Notes under the pieces: generated by a model
Seen by the model: only the letters and a program-made list of their open reading frames with translations
Told to the model about the DNA's origin: nothing
Databases searched by the model: none
NCBI GenBank assembly: GCA_015494245.1
Contig: WGBN01000159.1
Location: 1-7,405 of the forward strand
Source of the DNA: Saprospiraceae bacterium
GTDB taxonomy: Bacteria; Bacteroidota; Bacteroidia; Chitinophagales; Saprospiraceae
Length of the DNA stretch: 7,405 nt
Direction: 5' to 3'
Translations under genes and position numbers: made by a program
Shown here: in pieces, positions 4,297-7,405 of the stretch
How positions within the stretch are numbered: position 1 is the first letter of the stretch
How the letters are laid out: every line of letters starts with the position of its first letter

Positions 4297-5913
4297 ATGC
4301 GAAATCTTTTTACTTCTTTTTTGGTGTTGTTTTTCTTCTCTTCAGTTTGTCTATTGGCGCAGACTGACTATAATCTGGAGTGGGAGCGCACTTCTGCCAC
4401 TTCGGTGGGGTATGCTATGGTGCGAAATTCTGTTGACGGGAGCATTGTCAGAACCGGAGCAGCTTCCGGCAGTCTGGGGGATGAGGTTTTTTGTTTGAGG
4501 TATAGTGAAGAGGGGGAGTTGTTGAGCGATTTTCATTTCGTCAATATCTATGGTGCCTGGGGGGCATGGATGAATGGGGTGTTGAATGATGAGGAGGGGA
4601 ATTTTTACTACATCATTACGGCTACGGCTTCTGTTTATGTCAGTGGAGAAGAGCCTACACAGGGGACGTTTTTGTTTATCATCAAGACCAGCCCGGAGGG
4701 GGAGTTGATTTGGGAAAAGACCTATACTAAGGATGACGATTACTTTGCGCAGGCATTTTCTGCTGTTTTTAAAGACTATCATCTCTATTTGAGTGGGAGT
4801 GTGGCGCAATATGAAGGCGACAACAATGTGCATTACGATGAGACTTTTGCCGTTAAGATGGACACTTCAGGGGCTGTAGTGTGGGAGACTTTTATACCGG
4901 AAACGAGCCGGGCTTTTGCTTTGGATGTGCGGCAGGACACTGTAGTTTTTCTTTGTCGCAAACTCGTGAAAAAGGATTATCTGCTCACTTATTTGAATGA
5001 GGCTGATGGCGAGAGCATGGCTTCGTATGCCTTTCAAAATTCGGACATCTATGCAGATATTCATTACACGGATGCCTTTGGAAATCACTATTTTTTGCAG
5101 GATGGCGGGCCGGATTTTGCCTATAAAATTAAAAAGTATGGTTCTGAGGGCGACAGTCTGTGGACTTATGTCAAAGAGCATTCGGAGCCTGATGCTTACA
5201 GAGACAGGGCGAAACAGCTGGCCTTTGATTCGGAAAACAACATCTATTGCATCGGTACTTCTCTTCACCTGCCTGCGATGGAGACGAGGCTTTTGCTCAC
5301 TAAGCTGGACCAAAACGGGAATGAGCTTTGGGAAACAGAGCGGGAAGGGCGTATAGAGAGGGCCGGATTTTTCAGCAAAACTTTCCTCGTAGCGGGAGAC
5401 CGGATTTTGATCGGGGCCTATTCTTTTACGGAGGGTAGCGATGTGAAAAACTTTTTGCTGTTGGAATACGACAGTTCGGGGCAGTTTTTGCAGGAAATAG
5501 CATATCCGAATTCCGATCCCACAGAAGATGATTTCCCGGGGGATATGCTGCTCGGGGATGATGGCAGTCTCTATGTATCGGGAATCGCGGTGGAAGGGGG
5601 GCAGCCCCATGCCGTTTTGTTGAAGTATGGCGTTTCGGTCTCTGTTGAGGCGTTGGCAGGCGGTTTGGAGGATTTACACTTCTTTCCCAATCCCACGGCG
5701 GGCTTTTGCCGCATTGAGGGAGAGGATGCCGCCGAGGTGTCGGAAGTCGTTGTTTACAATGCGCTCGGGCAAAGGGTGCAGGTCTTTTCTTTGAATGGCG
5801 TTCAGGATGTCATAGAGTTAGATGTCTCGGCCTTACCCCCGGCTTGTTACTGTTTATCTCTGAAGAGCGCCGGGGGCAGGTTTCGGGTTTTTAAGATGGT
5901 GAAAGTTGAGTAG
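4297..5913 (+). CDS. T9SS-exported beta-propeller-like protein
   Basis: A 538-residue secreted protein. Residues 1-21 are a Sec signal peptide (hydrophobic FLVLFFFSSVCLLA, probable cleavage before Gln22). The body, about 25-447, has recurring strand units with the pattern GELIWEKTY, GAVVWETF, GDSLWTYV and NELWETE, each linked to DxxxNIYxIG or DGSLYVSG strands. This resembles the SBBP/PQQ-like repeats of delivery-tracking beta-propellers common in Bacteroidota surface proteins. Residues 461-538 are a type A T9SS sorting domain: FPNPTAG (463-469), NALGQRV, LDVSALPPACY and a C-terminal VFKMVKVE. The protein should therefore cross the outer membrane and be anchored or released. It has no catalytic motif, so ligand binding or a structural role is likely. 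The start has an A-rich leader (4281-4291) instead of a Shine-Dalgarno. It is convergent with the acylase gene, 33 bp away. Confidence 0.88.
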   Translation: MRNLFTSFLVLFFFSSVCLLAQTDYNLEWERTSATSVGYAMVRNSVDGSIVRTGAASGSLGDEVFCLRYSEEGELLSDFHFVNIYGAWGAWMNGVLNDEEGNFYYIITATASVYVSGEEPTQGTFLFIIKTSPEGELIWEKTYTKDDDYFAQAFSAVFKDYHLYLSGSVAQYEGDNNVHYDETFAVKMDTSGAVVWETFIPETSRAFALDVRQDTVVFLCRKLVKKDYLLTYLNEADGESMASYAFQNSDIYADIHYTDAFGNHYFLQDGGPDFAYKIKKYGSEGDSLWTYVKEHSEPDAYRDRAKQLAFDSENNIYCIGTSLHLPAMETRLLLTKLDQNGNELWETEREGRIERAGFFSKTFLVAGDRILIGAYSFTEGSDVKNFLLLEYDSSGQFLQEIAYPNSDPTEDDFPGDMLLGDDGSLYVSGIAVEGGQPHAVLLKYGVSVSVEALAGGLEDLHFFPNPTAGFCRIEGEDAAEVSEVVVYNALGQRVQVFSLNGVQDVIELDVSALPPACYCLSLKSAGGRFRVFKMVKVE

Positions 5914-5944
5914 TTTGGGTTATTTGAGTTTTTAAGGAGACCTG

Positions 5945-5959
5945 GCTTAAGGCTTAAGC
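5945..5959. repeat. GCTTAAG palindrome between convergent genes
   Basis: GCTTAAG-G-CTTAAGC is both an inverted and a tandem repeat and contains the acylase stop codon (minus TAA at 5947-5949). With CCTG (5941-5944) and CAGG (5962-5965) it can form a longer bulged stem. Its location between the two convergent stops suits a bidirectional terminator, but no T-run follows on either strand. Confidence 0.25.
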
Positions 5960-7405
5960 AGCAGGGTCGTACCTGTAAGTTCCAGGTCCTTCCGTTTGCT
6001 GATTTGTTTGCGGTATTTTTTATCCACGTACATTTGGGCCTGGTCGCTGTAATGGGGGCTCATGAAGTGTCCTGACTGGCCTGTGGGATTGATGGAGTAG
6101 GACTGGTCGGGATCGGCGAAGTCTATGAGGATGCGCAGGGCGGGGCCGAGAAGCACGTCGTATTGGCCGGAGGGGTTGAGGTCGAATTTCATTTGCATGG
6201 GTACGAGGTTGCCACCGTCCATGGGGAAGGGGCCGATGTTGAAGATTTTGTCGAGCGGTTTCTTTTGTCCTACGGGGTGGATATGGGTGAGGGTGTGAAC
6301 TTTACCCCACTGCCAGTTGTCGGGATTGTCTCCGAGTTCTTGTTGGAGTCGGGCGATGGTTTTTTGCCAGGCCTGGCAGAGGAGGTCTTCGCGGGTTTCC
6401 ACTTGATCCGGGGTGTTGACGTCGTCCCACCAGGGAGCCTGAGGGTCTTGGAGGAGTTTGGGGATTCCCTTTTTTATGGCGTACCATCCGAGCATGTTTT
6501 GGAGGTTTTCCTCGCCCAGTTCATCGCTGAGGGCATCGTGGAGGAGGAAGTAGAGGAGTTTGTGGTAGATGACGGGGGCGGTGGCTTCGCGGGTAAGTTG
6601 GCCGTCCCAGTTGGCGAGGATTTGGATGAGCTTTTCGTTTTCGTTGCAGGATTGCTGCAGCAGGTTTGCGAAGAGCTGTGCCATTTGGTGAGTGGTGGCG
6701 GAATAGACATCGCCCTGGATGGTTTTGCAGTCTTCGAGGCTCCACTTTTCTTTTTGGCTGAGCAGTTGGTTGATGCGCAGGAAGCGGTCGTCGGGCAGAT
6801 AGTAGCCCGGGTAGTTGTGAGCGGGGCCTTCTGTTGGGCGGTTGTTGGCGGAGACGATGAAGCCGGAGGGCGGGTCTATGCTGTGGGGATTTTGCTCGAA
6901 GGGGATGTACGCTCCTTCTGCATGGGCCGAATCGGCGGGCAGATGCAGGGGGTTGGAGGCATCGAGCATGAAGAAGGGATTGACGCCCGGATTGCGTTTG
7001 GGGATTTTTCCGGTGCCCCACCAGGCGATGTGGTCGTCGGCATCGGCATAGAGGACGTTGAGGCCGATGAGGTCTATGCCGCTGACGTATTGCTGAAATT
7101 CTTCGAGATTTTGGCAGCGCTGGAGGTGGTAGAGGGTTTCGAGGAAGTGGCTGTTGAGGTGGAGCAGCGACCACCAGAGGGAGACGGGTTCTTCGGCCTC
7201 TGCCAGCTCATCCACTATTTTATTGACGATGGGGCCGCGGGGCGAGCTTTGGACGGTGATTTGGTAGCTGTCTTCGCCTTTGACGGAGATGGTTTCTTTG
7301 CGTTCCTGCAGGGGTATCCATGTGGAGTCTTGCAGGATGAGTTTAGGGTTATCGGGCTTGGTTTTTTCTTTGTAGAGGTCGAGGTTGTCTATGGGGTAGA
7401 TGGTG
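5947..7405 (-). CDS. Penicillin acylase family hydrolase (C-terminal part)
   Basis: The frame stays open to the window edge, so this is a partial gene: 485 residues without the true start. It matches the beta-subunit region of the penicillin acylase family, N-terminal-nucleophile hydrolases that cleave amide bonds of beta-lactams, acyl-homoserine lactones or related acyl amides, usually in the periplasm after self-processing. Visible family features, in fragment numbering: RGPIV (56-60), the GxxxxxADADDHIAWWGTGKIPKR region (113-136), SGFIVSANNRP (179-189, whose Asn residues match the oxyanion-hole Asn region), IQGDVYS, LANWDGQLTREA, WGKVHTLTHIHPVG, FNIGPFPMDGG and GQSGHFMSPHYSDQ near the end. 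Full-length relatives have about 750-800 residues, so the signal peptide, alpha subunit and catalytic serine lie beyond 7405. A GTG at 7215 is not the start because homology continues upstream. The substrate cannot be decided. Confidence 0.9.
   Translation of the reverse strand, partial: TIYPIDNLDLYKEKTKPDNPKLILQDSTWIPLQERKETISVKGEDSYQITVQSSPRGPIVNKIVDELAEAEEPVSLWWSLLHLNSHFLETLYHLQRCQNLEEFQQYVSGIDLIGLNVLYADADDHIAWWGTGKIPKRNPGVNPFFMLDASNPLHLPADSAHAEGAYIPFEQNPHSIDPPSGFIVSANNRPTEGPAHNYPGYYLPDDRFLRINQLLSQKEKWSLEDCKTIQGDVYSATTHQMAQLFANLLQQSCNENEKLIQILANWDGQLTREATAPVIYHKLLYFLLHDALSDELGEENLQNMLGWYAIKKGIPKLLQDPQAPWWDDVNTPDQVETREDLLCQAWQKTIARLQQELGDNPDNWQWGKVHTLTHIHPVGQKKPLDKIFNIGPFPMDGGNLVPMQMKFDLNPSGQYDVLLGPALRILIDFADPDQSYSINPTGQSGHFMSPHYSDQAQMYVDKKYRKQISKRKDLELTGTTLLLKP

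Noticed and set aside
4297..4359. T9SS protein as a lipoprotein (FSSVC near residue 18)
   Set aside because: The -1 residue is Val and the -3 residue is Ser, so the lipobox is not satisfied. Cleavage after LLA at residue 21 is better.
7213..7215. GTG as the start of the acylase gene
   Set aside because: The frame remains open to the window end, and the upstream residues (YKEK... to SSPRGPIVNKI) match the expected acylase sequence, including the GP motif. The real start is outside.
5947..7215. Arg/Pro/Ser-rich minus-strand open frames within 6302-7174
   Set aside because: They are out-of-frame shadows of the acylase gene with low-complexity composition and no domain similarity.

Overview
The window looks like chromosomal DNA from a Bacteroidota species, possibly a Saprospiria-like lineage (the lower rank is a guess). 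Evidence: a secreted protein with a C-terminal type IX secretion (T9SS) sorting domain, two upstream elements matching the Bacteroidota -7 promoter box TAnnTTTG (both read TATCTTTG), mostly absent Shine-Dalgarno sequences or A-rich leaders, and the DUF58, flippase-like, DUF3108 and DUF4230 families, which are common in this phylum. There are no rRNA or tRNA genes, insertion sequences or CRISPR arrays.

Layout. 1-294 has no gene but is dense in structure: a 15-bp inverted repeat whose loop carries a G-quadruplex-type G-run pattern on the minus strand, then two diverged copies of a roughly 70-bp double-hairpin repeat, then an AT-rich hairpin just after the DUF58 stop. 295-1164 (minus) is a DUF58/vWA-like protein with intact MIDAS-type residues. 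Divergent from it, 1250-3817 (plus) is a tightly packed three-gene operon: a flippase-like polytopic membrane protein, a DUF3108 envelope protein and a DUF4230 membrane-anchored protein, with overlaps of 4 and 26 bp. 3888-4184 is a small HipB-like XRE regulator preceded by two 15-bp direct repeats flanking its -7 box. A strong ribosome binding site and an ATGA overlap follow it, but lead into only nine codons, probably the stump of a lost hipA kinase gene. 4297-5913 is a T9SS-exported beta-propeller-like protein. Convergent to it, 5947 to the window end (minus) is the C-terminal part of a penicillin-acylase-family hydrolase whose start lies outside the window.

How the genes fit together. The three-gene operon is probably a cell-envelope unit: one polytopic membrane protein plus two proteins with an N-terminal membrane anchor or signal. 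The XRE gene looks like an autoregulated antitoxin that has lost its toxin. The T9SS protein and the acylase are separate transcription units, both probably acting outside the cytoplasm. No well-known defence or biosynthetic system is visible. The most unusual signals are the structured repeats at 17-254, a 15-17 bp repeat present three times in two reading frames inside the flippase gene, and the orphan antitoxin with its operators.
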